Below, one piece after another: positions 9,601-15,852 of a stretch of 64,000 nucleotides of DNA. Origin of the DNA: Pseudotabrizicola sp. GTDB taxonomy: Bacteria; Pseudomonadota; Alphaproteobacteria; Rhodobacterales; Rhodobacteraceae. The translations under genes and the position numbers were made by a program. The DNA lies in the NCBI RefSeq assembly GCF_030656345.1, contig NZ_JAUSNR010000026.1, positions 248,001 to 312,000 of the forward strand, given 5' to 3'. The first letter of the stretch is position 1, and every line of letters begins with the position of its first letter. The notes beneath the pieces are model-generated. The model was given only the letters and a program-made list of their open reading frames with translations, made no database searches and had not been told where the DNA came from.

Positions 9601-10143
9601 CGCCCGATCAATCGTCTCGCCCAGCACGAAGTTGCGGCCCATCTCCTTCATCGCCTGCGCCACCGCGCGCCTGATCACCGGCTCGCCCAACCGCTTGACC
9701 GCCGCGCGCAGATGCCCCGCCACCCCCGGCTCGCGCTCTTCCAGCACCTTGCCGGTCAGCATCAAGGCCCATGTCGACGCATTCACCAGACTGGAGGCCG
9801 ACCGCCCCAGATGCCGCCCCCAATCGCTCGGCGCGATCTTGTCCTCGATCAGCGCATCCATCGTGTCGGCATCGGGCACCCGCAACAGCGCCTCGGCCAG
9901 ACACATCAGCGCGATTCCCTCATCGGTAGACAGGCCGTATTCCGCCAGAAACACCTCCATCAGCCCCGGCTTGGCGCTCTTGCGGATACGGGTCACCAGA
10001 TCGGCCCCATCGGCCGATATCGCGGCCCGCGCCTGCGGGGCCAGATCCGCCTCGGCAATCAGCGCACCGACAAGGGCTGCCTCATCGCGCAGCGCCTCAT
10101 TCCGGATGATCTCAAGGGGGGAGGCGTGGGAATCGCGCGGCAT
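6688..10143 (-). CDS. putA: Bifunctional proline dehydrogenase / delta-1-pyrroline-5-carboxylate dehydrogenase
   Basis: Oxidises proline to P5C (FAD domain) and P5C/glutamate semialdehyde to glutamate (NAD domain), coupling catabolism to the quinone pool at the inner membrane. The product is about 1151 residues. The PRODH half shows NPGISVKLSALHPRYE, RLVKGAYWDAE and ENGANSSFVN. The aldehyde dehydrogenase half shows ISPWNFPLAIFTGQ, VAFTGGTDTALKI and the nucleophilic Cys in SAGQRCSALR. A C-terminal extension follows, as in long alphaproteobacterial PutA. There is no obvious N-terminal ribbon-helix-helix repressor domain, in keeping with control by PutR. ATG at 10143 follows AAAAAGGAG; the longer frame would run into putR. 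Confidence 0.96.
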   Translation of the reverse strand: MPRDSHASPLEIIRNEALRDEAALVGALIAEADLAPQARAAISADGADLVTRIRKSAKPGLMEVFLAEYGLSTDEGIALMCLAEALLRVPDADTMDALIEDKIAPSDWGRHLGRSASSLVNASTWALMLTGKVLEEREPGVAGHLRAAVKRLGEPVIRRAVAQAMKEMGRNFVLGETIDRAMDRARELEGKGYTYSYDMLGEAARTEGDARRYHLAYSRAISAIAGAAKGNDIRANPGISVKLSALHPRYEVAKRARVMAELVPRVRALAGLARAAGLGFNIDAEEADRLELSLEVIEAVLEDTSLAGWDGFGVVVQAYGRRAGAVIDWLHDLAQRLDRKLMVRLVKGAYWDAEVKRGQVLGLESFPVFTRKEATDVSYIANARKLLGMTGRIYPQFATHNAHTVAAVLHMAGEMGVDAMAYEFQRLHGMGERLHDIVLTGRGTRCRIYAPVGAHRDLLAYLVRRLLENGANSSFVNQIVDEDVPPARVVACPLTAVEGLSLPNKALLTGPELFGTRRNARGFDLTAAPDLAAVEAARAPYKDEVFEAGPMLAGRVAGGLRHEVRDPATGARVGFVTDAGAPDVDCALRLAEPWAAEAGVRAEVLRRAADLYEAEFGTVFALLAREAGKTQGDAVAELREAVDFLRYYADGAGALAHGARGVFACISPWNFPLAIFTGQIAAALAAGNAVLAKPAEQTPLIAGFAVGLMHKAGVPVSALQLLPGDGAVGAMLTADARVAGVAFTGGTDTALKIRASMADHLDPGAPLIAETGGLNAMVVDSTALPEQAVRDILASSFQSAGQRCSALRCLYVQEDIADTVLEMLFGAMDDLALGDPWDLATDVGPVIDRQAQAGIVEYVAQARAGGRVLKEIAAPKAGTFVGPVVIRVPGIAAMPREIFGPVLHVATFRAADLERVTGAVNATGYGLTFGLHTRIDDRVQQIVGALRVGNIYVNRNQIGAVVGSQPFGGEGLSGTGPKAGGPHYLHRFTAEPAPLAGDDGAAVSTSATQLRAALSAPQAVPKPVTIDLPGPTGESNRLTRVARAPVLCLGPSAAQAMAQATAVRTLGGVAVEVPGLDPAALTGAEGFSAVIWWGDAGVARACAQALAARPGPILPLITGMPDVAHVVLERHACIDTTASGGNAQLLAEVAG

Positions 10144-10157
10144 CTGGCATCTCCTTT

Positions 10158-10202
10158 TTGTCCCATCATACCGCGCTATCAAAAGGCTGTTGTCCCGATT
10201 AT
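10158..10202. promoter_or_regulatory. Direct repeats in the putA-putR divergent region
   Basis: TTGTCCCATCAT (10158-10169) and TTGTCCCGATTAT (10190-10202) are near-identical direct repeats spaced 32 bp, about three helical turns, in the 103-bp region between the two starts. They are candidates for PutR/Lrp-type binding; this is inference from position. Confidence 0.4.
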
Positions 10203-10246
10203 GATCACTCTCACAGCCATTCCGCCCGCAAATCAGGGAAAATGCC

Positions 10247-10711
10247 ATGCACTCTGCCCCACCCGATCTGGACCGCTTTGACCACGCCATCCTGCGCATC
10301 CTGTCCTCCGAAGGCCGGATCAGTGCCGTCGAACTCGCGCGCCGCATCGGGCTGTCAAAAAGCCCGACGCAAGCCCGCATGAAACGGCTGGAGGAGCTGG
10401 GCGTCATCACCGGCTACCGCGCGGGCCTCGACCCAATCAAAATGGGTCAGGCCCATGTGGCCTTTGTCGAGGTCAAGCTGTCCGACACCCGCGAAGCCGC
10501 GCTGCAGGCCTTCAACAAGGCGGTAATGACCGTGCCCGAGGTCGAGCAATGCCACATGATCGCCAGCCGCTTCGACTATCTGCTCAAAGTGCGCACGGCG
10601 GATATTCAGGCCTATCGCCGCGTGCTGGCCGAACGCATCTCGGCCCTGCCGCATGTGGCAAACACCTCAACCTATGTGGCGATGGAATCGGTCAAAGAGG
10701 GCCCGATCTGA
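10247..10711 (+). CDS. putR: Lrp/AsnC-family regulator of proline utilisation
   Basis: A 154-residue Lrp-family protein. The N-terminal helix-turn-helix (FDHAILRILSSEGRISAVELARRIGLSKSPTQARMKRLE) is followed by the RAM ligand-binding domain with VEVKLSD, VPEVEQCHMIASRFDYLLKVRT and SALPHVANTSTYVAMESVKEG. In Rhodobacter capsulatus the divergently placed PutR activates putA in response to proline, and the same layout is seen here. The start at 10247 follows AGGGAAA. The protein is expected to be cytoplasmic and oligomeric. Confidence 0.92.
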   Translation: MHSAPPDLDRFDHAILRILSSEGRISAVELARRIGLSKSPTQARMKRLEELGVITGYRAGLDPIKMGQAHVAFVEVKLSDTREAALQAFNKAVMTVPEVEQCHMIASRFDYLLKVRTADIQAYRRVLAERISALPHVANTSTYVAMESVKEGPI

Positions 10712-10764
10712 CAGTGCCCGCGACCCCCGGATCAGACCCGCAAGGCCCCGGCATCACCGCACAA

Positions 10765-10814
10765 ACGTCATGACGTAAACCATACGCAAACCAGACGTGA
10801 ATCAGACGTAAATC
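10765..10814. repeat. ACGT palindrome and phased 11-bp degenerate repeats
   Basis: A perfect 12-bp palindrome ACGTCATGACGT (10765-10776) runs into units ATGACGTAAACC, ATACGCAAACC, AGACGTGAATC and AGACGTAAATC (10770-10814). ACG cores occur at 10765, 10773, 10784, 10795 and 10806, so the last four are 11 bp apart, about one helical turn. It lies after putR and before the tRNA-Leu 3' end. Confidence 0.6.
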
Positions 10815-10898
10815 ATACCCGGAATTTCCCGCAATTTCAGCGCCTTGCGACGATTTCCACCCTCAGCCCCCCGGCCCGCCTCCGCTGCCCTGAAAAAC

Positions 10899-10984
10899 TG
10901 GTGCCCGCGGCCGGACTCGAACCGGCACGACCTTGCGATCGGGAGATTTTAAGTCTCATGTGTCTACCATTTCACCACGCGGGC
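10899..10984 (-). tRNA. tRNA-Leu (anticodon UAA)
   Basis: The minus strand folds as a class II tRNA: acceptor arms GCCCGCG/CGCGGGC, a D-arm with GGTAGACAC, anticodon loop CTTAAAA giving anticodon TAA, a long variable arm (CGA...TCG) typical of Leu, T-arm GCCGGTTCGAGTCCGGC, discriminator A and encoded CCA (10901-10899). It reads UUA/UUG codons. Confidence 0.95.
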
Positions 10985-11144
10985 AGCGCAGCGCCAGCAT
11001 AGCGAAGCGGGCGGCGGGGAAAAGGGGGGGCAGCGCGAAACCCGCGTCGTCACACCGCTTCAGGTTTTATGCTGCCCTGCGGCAATTGACACCGCCCCGG
11101 TTCCTCCGCTTTATGAAGCTCAGGATTTTGCGGGAAGGGTCAGC

Positions 11145-11849
11145 ATGAAAAAGGTCTATCCGGATGCCAGATCGGCACTCGACGGGGTGCTGTTTGACGG
11201 GATGCTTATCGCGGCGGGGGGCTTTGGCCTGTGCGGCATTCCCGAACTGCTGATCGCCGCGATCCGCGACGCGGGGACGAAAGACCTGACGGTCGCCTCG
11301 AACAACGCAGGCGTTGACGGCTTTGGCCTCGGCGTCCTGCTGGAAACGCGTCAGGTGAAGAAGATGATCTCGTCCTACGTCGGCGAAAACGCTGAATTCA
11401 TGCGACAATATCTGAGCGGCGAGCTGGAGCTGGAGTTCAACCCCCAAGGCACGCTGGCCGAACGTATGCGCGCAGGCGGGGCCGGCATCCCCGGTTTCTA
11501 CACCAAAACCGGCGTTGGCACGGTGATTGCCGAAGGCAAGCCGGTGATGAATTTTGACGGTCAGGACTACATCATGGAACGCGGCATCGTCGCCGACCTG
11601 TCCATCGTCAAGGCATGGAAGGCGGACCCGTCGGGCAACCTGATCTTCCGCAAGACCGCTCGCAACTTCAACCCGCCCGCCGCCACCTGCGGCAAGATCT
11701 GCGTCGTGGAAGTCGAAGAAATCGTGCCGCTCGGCGCACTTGACCCCGACACCATCCACCTGCCCGGCATCTATGTGCACCGCATCATCCAAGGCCAGCA
11801 CGAAAAACGCATCGAGCAACGCACTGTTCGTAAAAAGGAATCCGTGTAA
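11145..11849 (+). CDS. scoA: 3-oxoacid (succinyl-CoA:acetoacetate-type) CoA-transferase subunit A
   Basis: Alpha subunit (234 residues) of a family I CoA-transferase that moves CoA between succinyl- or acetyl-CoA and acetoacetate. The family [13 protein letters not shown] segment near the N-terminus, [12 protein letters not shown] and [30 protein letters not shown] are clear. The stop codon overlaps the start of subunit B (TAATG), indicating translational coupling and a heteromeric complex. A role in ketone-body or polyhydroxybutyrate-derived acetoacetate use is the family norm; the exact acid pair cannot be read from the sequence. Confidence 0.93.
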   Translation: MKKVYPDARSALDGVLFDGMLIAAGGFGLCGIPELLIAAIRDAGTKDLTVASNNAGVDGFGLGVLLETRQVKKMISSYVGENAEFMRQYLSGELELEFNPQGTLAERMRAGGAGIPGFYTKTGVGTVIAEGKPVMNFDGQDYIMERGIVADLSIVKAWKADPSGNLIFRKTARNFNPPAATCGKICVVEVEEIVPLGALDPDTIHLPGIYVHRIIQGQHEKRIEQRTVRKKESV

Positions 11850-12475
11850 TGTGGGACCGCAACCAGATGGCCGCCCGCGCGGCGCGCGAACTGCAGGACG
11901 GCTGGTACGTCAACCTTGGCATCGGCATCCCGACGCTGGTGTCCAACTACATTCCGCCGGGCGTCAATGTCACCCTGCAATCGGAAAACGGCATGCTGGG
12001 CATGGGCCCCTTCCCGTTTGAAGGCGAAGAAGATGCCGACCTGATCAACGCCGGCAAGCAGACCATCACCGAGCTGCCGCAGACCGCGTTTTTCGACTCT
12101 GCCCAGAGCTTTGCGATGATCCGCGGCGGCAAGATCGCCATGGCGATCCTCGGCGCGATGGAGGTGGCTGAAAACGGTGATCTGGCGAACTGGATGATCC
12201 CGGGCAAGCTGGTCAAGGGCATGGGCGGCGCGATGGATCTGGTGGCCGGGGTGGGCCGCGTGGTGGTGGTGATGGACCACACCAGCAAACATGGCGAGTC
12301 CAAGGTGTTGAAATCCTGCACCCTTCCGCTGACTGGCAAGGCGGTGGTGGATCGTATCATCACCAACCTTGGCGTGCTCGATGTCGTCCCCGGCGGGCTG
12401 AAACTGGTGGAACTGGCCGATGGCGTGACCGAGGCCGATCTGCGCGCCGCGACAGAGGCCACGCTTGTCAACTGA
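11849..12475 (+). CDS. scoB: 3-oxoacid CoA-transferase subunit B
   Basis: Beta subunit (208 residues) carrying the catalytic Glu46 in the [10 protein letters not shown] motif, which forms the enzyme-CoA thioester. Other family blocks are [40 protein letters not shown] and TNLGVLDV. It begins inside the stop codon of scoA and its 3' end overlaps the following acetyltransferase gene by about 11 bp, so the three genes probably form one transcript. Confidence 0.94.
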   Translation: MWDRNQMAARAARELQDGWYVNLGIGIPTLVSNYIPPGVNVTLQSENGMLGMGPFPFEGEEDADLINAGKQTITELPQTAFFDSAQSFAMIRGGKIAMAILGAMEVAENGDLANWMIPGKLVKGMGGAMDLVAGVGRVVVVMDHTSKHGESKVLKSCTLPLTGKAVVDRIITNLGVLDVVPGGLKLVELADGVTEADLRAATEATLVN

Positions 12476-12758
12476 CCGCCCCCCGCAGCGTGAAGATCAC
12501 GCCACCAAAGGCCGATACGTCCTGACCCGGAACGGGGTAGAGGCCGAGATTACCTTCTCGGTCACAACCCCCACCCTGATCATCGCCGACCACACCAGCG
12601 TGCCCGATGCCCTGCGCGGCACCGGCGTGGGGGTGGCGCTGGTCGCATTCATGGTGACCGATGCCCGGACGCGCGGCATAAAGATCGTGCCGCTCTGCCC
12701 CTTTGTGAACGCACAGCGCCGCAAACACCCCGAATGGGCCGATGCCTTCGCAACCTGA
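12465..12758 (+). CDS. Small GNAT-family N-acetyltransferase (YjdJ-like)
   Basis: A 97-residue compact acetyltransferase-fold protein of the YjdJ/GNAT type, ending in the typical [17 protein letters not shown] segment. The glycine-rich [15 protein letters not shown] stretch corresponds to the acetyl-CoA pyrophosphate loop. The only upstream start in frame is TTG at 12465, inside scoB, giving an 11-bp overlap; no better ATG or GTG is present. The substrate is unknown; linkage to the CoA-transferase operon may be positional only. A repeat-associated hairpin follows. Confidence 0.75.
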   Translation: MSTDRPPQREDHATKGRYVLTRNGVEAEITFSVTTPTLIIADHTSVPDALRGTGVGVALVAFMVTDARTRGIKIVPLCPFVNAQRRKHPEWADAFAT

Positions 12759-12763
12759 CCGCC

Positions 12764-12834
12764 TTCATCTGTTCAAAAATATCCTCCGGGGGTGAGGAGC
12801 GAAGCGACGAGGGGGGCGGAAGCCCCCCTTTGCA
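12764..12834 (+). repeat. Oriented intergenic repeat, family B copy 1, with terminator-like hairpin
   Basis: TTCATCTGTTC and AAATATCC (core 12777-12784) are followed by a GGGGGTGAGG-type linker and a hairpin, GGGGGGC (12811-12817), loop GGAA, GCCCCCC (12822-12828), then TTT. It could terminate the scoAB-GNAT transcript. The minus-strand neighbour gets no T tract from it. Confidence 0.7.
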
Positions 12835-12855
12835 ACACCAGCCCCAAACGCGCCC

Positions 12856-13746
12856 TCAGCCGCCCGCAGAGATCACCTTGAACACACAAGGGTCCGTCAC
12901 CAGCTCCGGCGGCGTCAGGCACAGCCCTTGTGAGACCTGCCAGGCCGCAAGCACCTTTGGCACATAGTCCCGCGTCTCAGCGTACGGCGGCACGCCATCA
13001 TTGGCCCGCACCGCCCCCTCGCCTGCGTTATAGGCGGCCAGCACCATCAGCGGGTCGCGGTTGAACTCTTTCAGCAGCCAGTCAAGATAGGCCACCCCGC
13101 CCTTGATATTCTGCGCCGGATCGGTCGAATCCGTCACACCGAACCGCGTGGCAGTGGCGGGGATCAGCTGCATCAGCCCCTGCGCCCCGGCCGATGACAC
13201 CGCATCGGCGCGCCCGGCGCTTTCCACGCCAATCACCGCCAGCACCAGCGCAGGGGATACATCGGTGCCGATGGTGGCCAACAGGATGTGTTTGCCGTAT
13301 TTCTCGGCAATGCCCTGCATGTGCTGCAGGCGCGGGGCCGTCACGCCGCTGCCCCTGGGCCCTTTGGACAGGGTCGCCATCGCCAGCGGGAACCGGTCTG
13401 CCACAGCCCCCCGGCTGGTGGGCACGGTCTGCCAGAACCAGTCATAGCTTGCGGTACGCGGCGGCACCTGCGTCAGCGCGCCGGGCGGGGCCAGCGCGGC
13501 AGCCCCCGCCACCGCTGTCACCGCATCCGGCTCTGGCGTCGGGTCACGCGGCTTTACCTTCGGCGCGAGGGCCAGCAGCCGCGCCTGTTCGACCGGGTCG
13601 ATCTGCACGATCCGGGCCTTGCCCACCGCTTCGCCGACCTTCACCCGCTTGAACGAGAAGTCGCGTTCGCCGCTCAGGCCTTGCGCCACGCCCGCAAGGG
13701 GCGCGGCAGCCAGTCCTGCGGCCAGAAGTCCTGCCATGAATCGCAT
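12856..13746 (-). CDS. Lytic transglycosylase (SLT domain), exported
   Basis: Cleaves peptidoglycan glycan strands with 1,6-anhydro product formation. The protein has 296 residues with an N-terminal signal peptide (MRFMAGLLAAGLAAAPLAGVAQG), a linker region, and a C-terminal SLT domain with catalytic Glu in VIGVESAGRADAVSSAGAQG, GLMQLIPATATRFG and AAYNAGEGAV. ATG at 13746 is chosen because the signal peptide begins there; the longer frame upstream is AT-rich non-coding DNA. It is divergent from the Tad pilus locus, so it may help open the wall for pilus assembly (inference). Confidence 0.9.
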   Translation of the reverse strand: MRFMAGLLAAGLAAAPLAGVAQGLSGERDFSFKRVKVGEAVGKARIVQIDPVEQARLLALAPKVKPRDPTPEPDAVTAVAGAAALAPPGALTQVPPRTASYDWFWQTVPTSRGAVADRFPLAMATLSKGPRGSGVTAPRLQHMQGIAEKYGKHILLATIGTDVSPALVLAVIGVESAGRADAVSSAGAQGLMQLIPATATRFGVTDSTDPAQNIKGGVAYLDWLLKEFNRDPLMVLAAYNAGEGAVRANDGVPPYAETRDYVPKVLAAWQVSQGLCLTPPELVTDPCVFKVISAGG

Positions 13747-13920
13747 CGCTGCTCGATGCCTGTCTGTTGTTTTTCTTGATGTCAGTCTGGCACGACCTGC
13801 GCTTTCAGACCATCCATCCGCGAAAATCGACCGCCAAATCTGGCGAATTTGCCGCAATTGGCAAACAGGCGGCGTGTCGCGGGCCAAAATCAAAAAATAA
13901 AATTGTTCTATTTCAGATGC

Positions 13921-13958
13921 TTGACATGGAATTTCCGGAAATCGGTAAAATTCCGGAA
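13921..13958 (+). promoter_or_regulatory. Sigma-70-like promoter with twin TTCCGGAA dyads upstream of flp
   Basis: A perfect -35 box TTGACA (13921-13926) and TAAAAT (13946-13951) are separated by 19 bp, slightly long. Palindromes TTTCCGGAAA (13932-13941) and TTCCGGAA (13951-13958), about 18 bp apart centre to centre, lie in the spacer and over the -10. This would give a leader of about 145 nt before the first pilin. The rest of the 359-bp gap (13747-14105) is AT-rich with nothing else recognised. Confidence 0.5.
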
Positions 13959-14105
13959 AACACCTGCTCCGCGCCCAGATGTTGCCACCGTTACAGGGGA
14001 AAACAACTGCATACCGAACGGAAGACGGAACGGAACAGAGGCCAGACCGACAAAGACGCCGCGCGGTGCAACCAACCAAAGCAACACGTGAAAGAGAGAT
14101 ATACC

Positions 14106-14315
14106 ATGCTGAACATGATCAAAAACTTCAAGAACGACGAATCCGGCGCTGTGACCGTTGACTGGGTCGTCCTGACCGCCGCTGTTGTGGGCCTGGCCCT
14201 GCTGGTGATCAGCCAGGTTGGCGGGGCGATCACGACCGCCGGCGGAACAATCGCCAATTCGATCACGGGCAATACCACTGAAACTCCTGCTCCTACCCCT
14301 ACTCCTGGTACTTGA
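14106..14315 (+). CDS. flp: Flp-type (type IVb) pilin, copy 1
   Basis: A 69-residue prepilin: short basic leader ending in KNDESG, then AVTVDWVVLTAAVVGL and a hydrophobic helix that forms the pilus core. By alignment with alphaproteobacterial Flp (ESG/ATAIEYGLIAA), cleavage falls after the Gly. The usual Glu5-Tyr6 pair is Asp5-Trp6 here. The C-terminus is a Thr/Pro-rich tail (TPAPTPTPGT). ATG at 14106 follows AAGAGAGA. A terminator lies after it, so it may be expressed in excess over the machinery genes. The prepilin peptidase is encoded at 24397-24924. Confidence 0.85.
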   Translation: MLNMIKNFKNDESGAVTVDWVVLTAAVVGLALLVISQVGGAITTAGGTIANSITGNTTETPAPTPTPGT

Positions 14316-14356
14316 TATCAGGCGAGGACAACCTTCTGTTGTCCGGTTAAGCCTCA

Positions 14357-14390
14357 GGGCGCGGACCGGTCTCCCGGTCTGCGCCCTTTC
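14357..14390 (+). terminator. Terminator after flp copy 1
   Basis: Arms at 14357-14369 and 14374-14386 pair over 13 positions with one G-U pair around a TCTC loop, followed by TTTC. Partial termination here would favour pilin over downstream expression. The remaining DNA to 14547 shows no other clear feature. Confidence 0.75.
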
Positions 14391-14547
14391 CCATCTGTGA
14401 TGCTGCCCAATCGTCAAACGCATGTACAAGAGGCTACCCAAGGAATTTGGCGCAGACGAGCGTTCACCACAGGAACCATCACCGCAAGGCGGGGCGGCTA
14501 GAGTGGCTGATCACACAGCACTGATCACTTGAAACGGGAACAGTTTC

Positions 14548-14745
14548 ATGACGTTACTCCCAAACGCGACCAGCCACCGGCCACTCGACCAATTCTGGAA
14601 CGACGACTGTGGTGCCGTCACCGTCGACTGGGTGGTCCTGACCGCCGCCGTGGTTGGCCTGGTGCTGATGGTCTTCACCATCTTTACCCCCGAAGTGTTC
14701 GCGGCGGCAATTGCCGCGATCAATGGGGCTATGGGACAGCCGTAA
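14548..14745 (+). CDS. Flp-type (type IVb) pilin, copy 2
   Basis: A 65-residue paralogue of the first pilin. The 17 residues GAVTVDWVVLTAAVVGL are identical, again with Asp5-Trp6 after the predicted cleavage Gly, but the leader is longer and the residue at -2 is Cys (DDCG). The C-terminus (FTPEVFAAAIAAINGAMGQP) differs completely from copy 1. It could be a minor pilin or an alternative major pilin. The codon-level sequence has diverged at many third positions, so the duplication is old. Confidence 0.8.
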   Translation: MTLLPNATSHRPLDQFWNDDCGAVTVDWVVLTAAVVGLVLMVFTIFTPEVFAAAIAAINGAMGQP

Positions 14746-14810
14746 GGCATAAGAATTAATGAGTGGCAGCGCAACATGCGCCCCCGCTCTTCGCTGGAAA
14801 GGGTATTTGA

Positions 14811-15650
14811 ATGCGCGGCATGTTCGGACTGGTGCTTGTGGCCGGTGTCGCCCTCGCGGGCAGTGCAGTCTATTTGGCAAAGGGCTATATCGGCCAGACG
14901 CAAACGCAGCTTGAACAGGAACGCGCCTTGCGGGCCAAGGTCGGCCCGATTGTTCAGGTTTACGTCGCCACCAAGACCAAGAATTTCGGCGAAGAACTGA
15001 CCGCTGAAGATGTGCAACTGGTTTACTGGCCACAAAATTCACTGCCTAAAGGCGTGTTCAGCGAAGAGGCAAAGCTTTTCCCCGCCGGGGTCAAGGAGCG
15101 CCGCTACATCCTGCGCCCGATGGACAGGTTTGAACCCATCCTGACCTCCAAGGTTACCGAACCGGGTCAGGGGGCCGGCCTGACGGGCCAGATTGCCAAG
15201 GGCATGCGGGCCTTTGCCATTAAAGTCGACGTTGCATCGGGCGTGTCAGGCTTTGTGCAGCCCGGCGACCGCGTCGATGTCTACTGGACCGGTGCCGTTG
15301 ACGGCACCGGAGGCGAAATCACCCGGTTGATCGAAAGTTCCACCCGGATCATCGCGGTGGACCAGCAAGCCGACGCCAACGCCGGTGCCACCGTCGCCCG
15401 GACGGTCACCGTATTGGCCACCCCATCACAGGTCGCCCGCCTGGCGCAGGCGCAAGCCACGGGCCGTCTGGCCCTGTCGCTTGTCGGGTCTGGTGATGAC
15501 AGCATCAGTGAAACCATCGAGATAAACAGCCGCGAATTGCTGGACATTCAGAGGAAGGAAGTGGTGCAGGTCGAGGCCGCAAAGGTCTGTACCATCATCC
15601 AGCGCAACGGCAGCGAACGCGTTGAAGTGCCGATCCCCTGCACGAACTGA
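14811..15650 (+). CDS. cpaB: Flp pilus assembly protein CpaB/RcpC
   Basis: A 279-residue periplasmic protein with an N-terminal membrane anchor (MFGLVLVAGVALAGSAVYLAKG). An SAF-like domain follows (VYVATKTKNFGEELTAEDVQLVYWP) and then the RcpC/CpaB domain with SGFVQPGDRVDVYW. CpaB proteins are thought to link the secretin to the peptidoglycan or inner membrane. It is second in the conserved Tad order flp-cpaB-cpaC. A terminator-like hairpin lies between it and the secretin gene. Confidence 0.9.
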   Translation: MRGMFGLVLVAGVALAGSAVYLAKGYIGQTQTQLEQERALRAKVGPIVQVYVATKTKNFGEELTAEDVQLVYWPQNSLPKGVFSEEAKLFPAGVKERRYILRPMDRFEPILTSKVTEPGQGAGLTGQIAKGMRAFAIKVDVASGVSGFVQPGDRVDVYWTGAVDGTGGEITRLIESSTRIIAVDQQADANAGATVARTVTVLATPSQVARLAQAQATGRLALSLVGSGDDSISETIEINSRELLDIQRKEVVQVEAAKVCTIIQRNGSERVEVPIPCTN

Positions 15651-15667
15651 CCCGGACCAACGGCAAG

Positions 15668-15696
15668 GGCGGCACCTTATCTGGTAGCCGCCTTTT
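15668..15696 (+). terminator. Terminator between cpaB and the secretin gene
   Basis: GGCGGC (15668-15673) and GCCGCC (15687-15692) form a stem, extended by ACC/GGT with a bulged A, followed by TTTT. It suggests the secretin and later genes need read-through or a separate promoter in 15697-15852. Confidence 0.7.
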
Positions 15697-15729
15697 CATT
15701 TTACCCGATCTGTTGCGGGTTGTTGCACC

Positions 15730-15738
15730 TTATCCACA
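15730..15738 (+). promoter_or_regulatory. Perfect DnaA box (TTATCCACA) upstream of cpaC
   Basis: TTATCCACA matches the canonical DnaA box. Only this single copy was noticed, with no cluster and no AT-rich unwinding element, so it is not an origin. It may be chance or a DnaA-responsive promoter site. Confidence 0.25.
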
Positions 15739-15852
15739 TAAGCTTTGCCGAATAAGCGTTTGATTCTTGCAAAAAAACGGCTTTGCAGGCATCTTCATTT
15801 CAAATACGGGCAAAAAGACCCGGAAAGAGGCGTGATCGAAAGGGCAGGTCAC

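Noticed and set aside
6655..10281. Open frame of 1208 codons on the plus strand
   Set aside because: Antisense to putA. It is rich in Arg, His, Pro and Gln, has no domain, and exists because of high third-position GC in putA.
10899..12475. tRNA-Leu as an integration site
   Set aside because: No partial tRNA copy or integrase was found nearby; the flanking genes look like core metabolism with normal composition.
15730..15738. Replication origin suggested by a DnaA box
   Set aside because: Only one box, no cluster, no AT-rich unwinding region, and no origin-linked genes.
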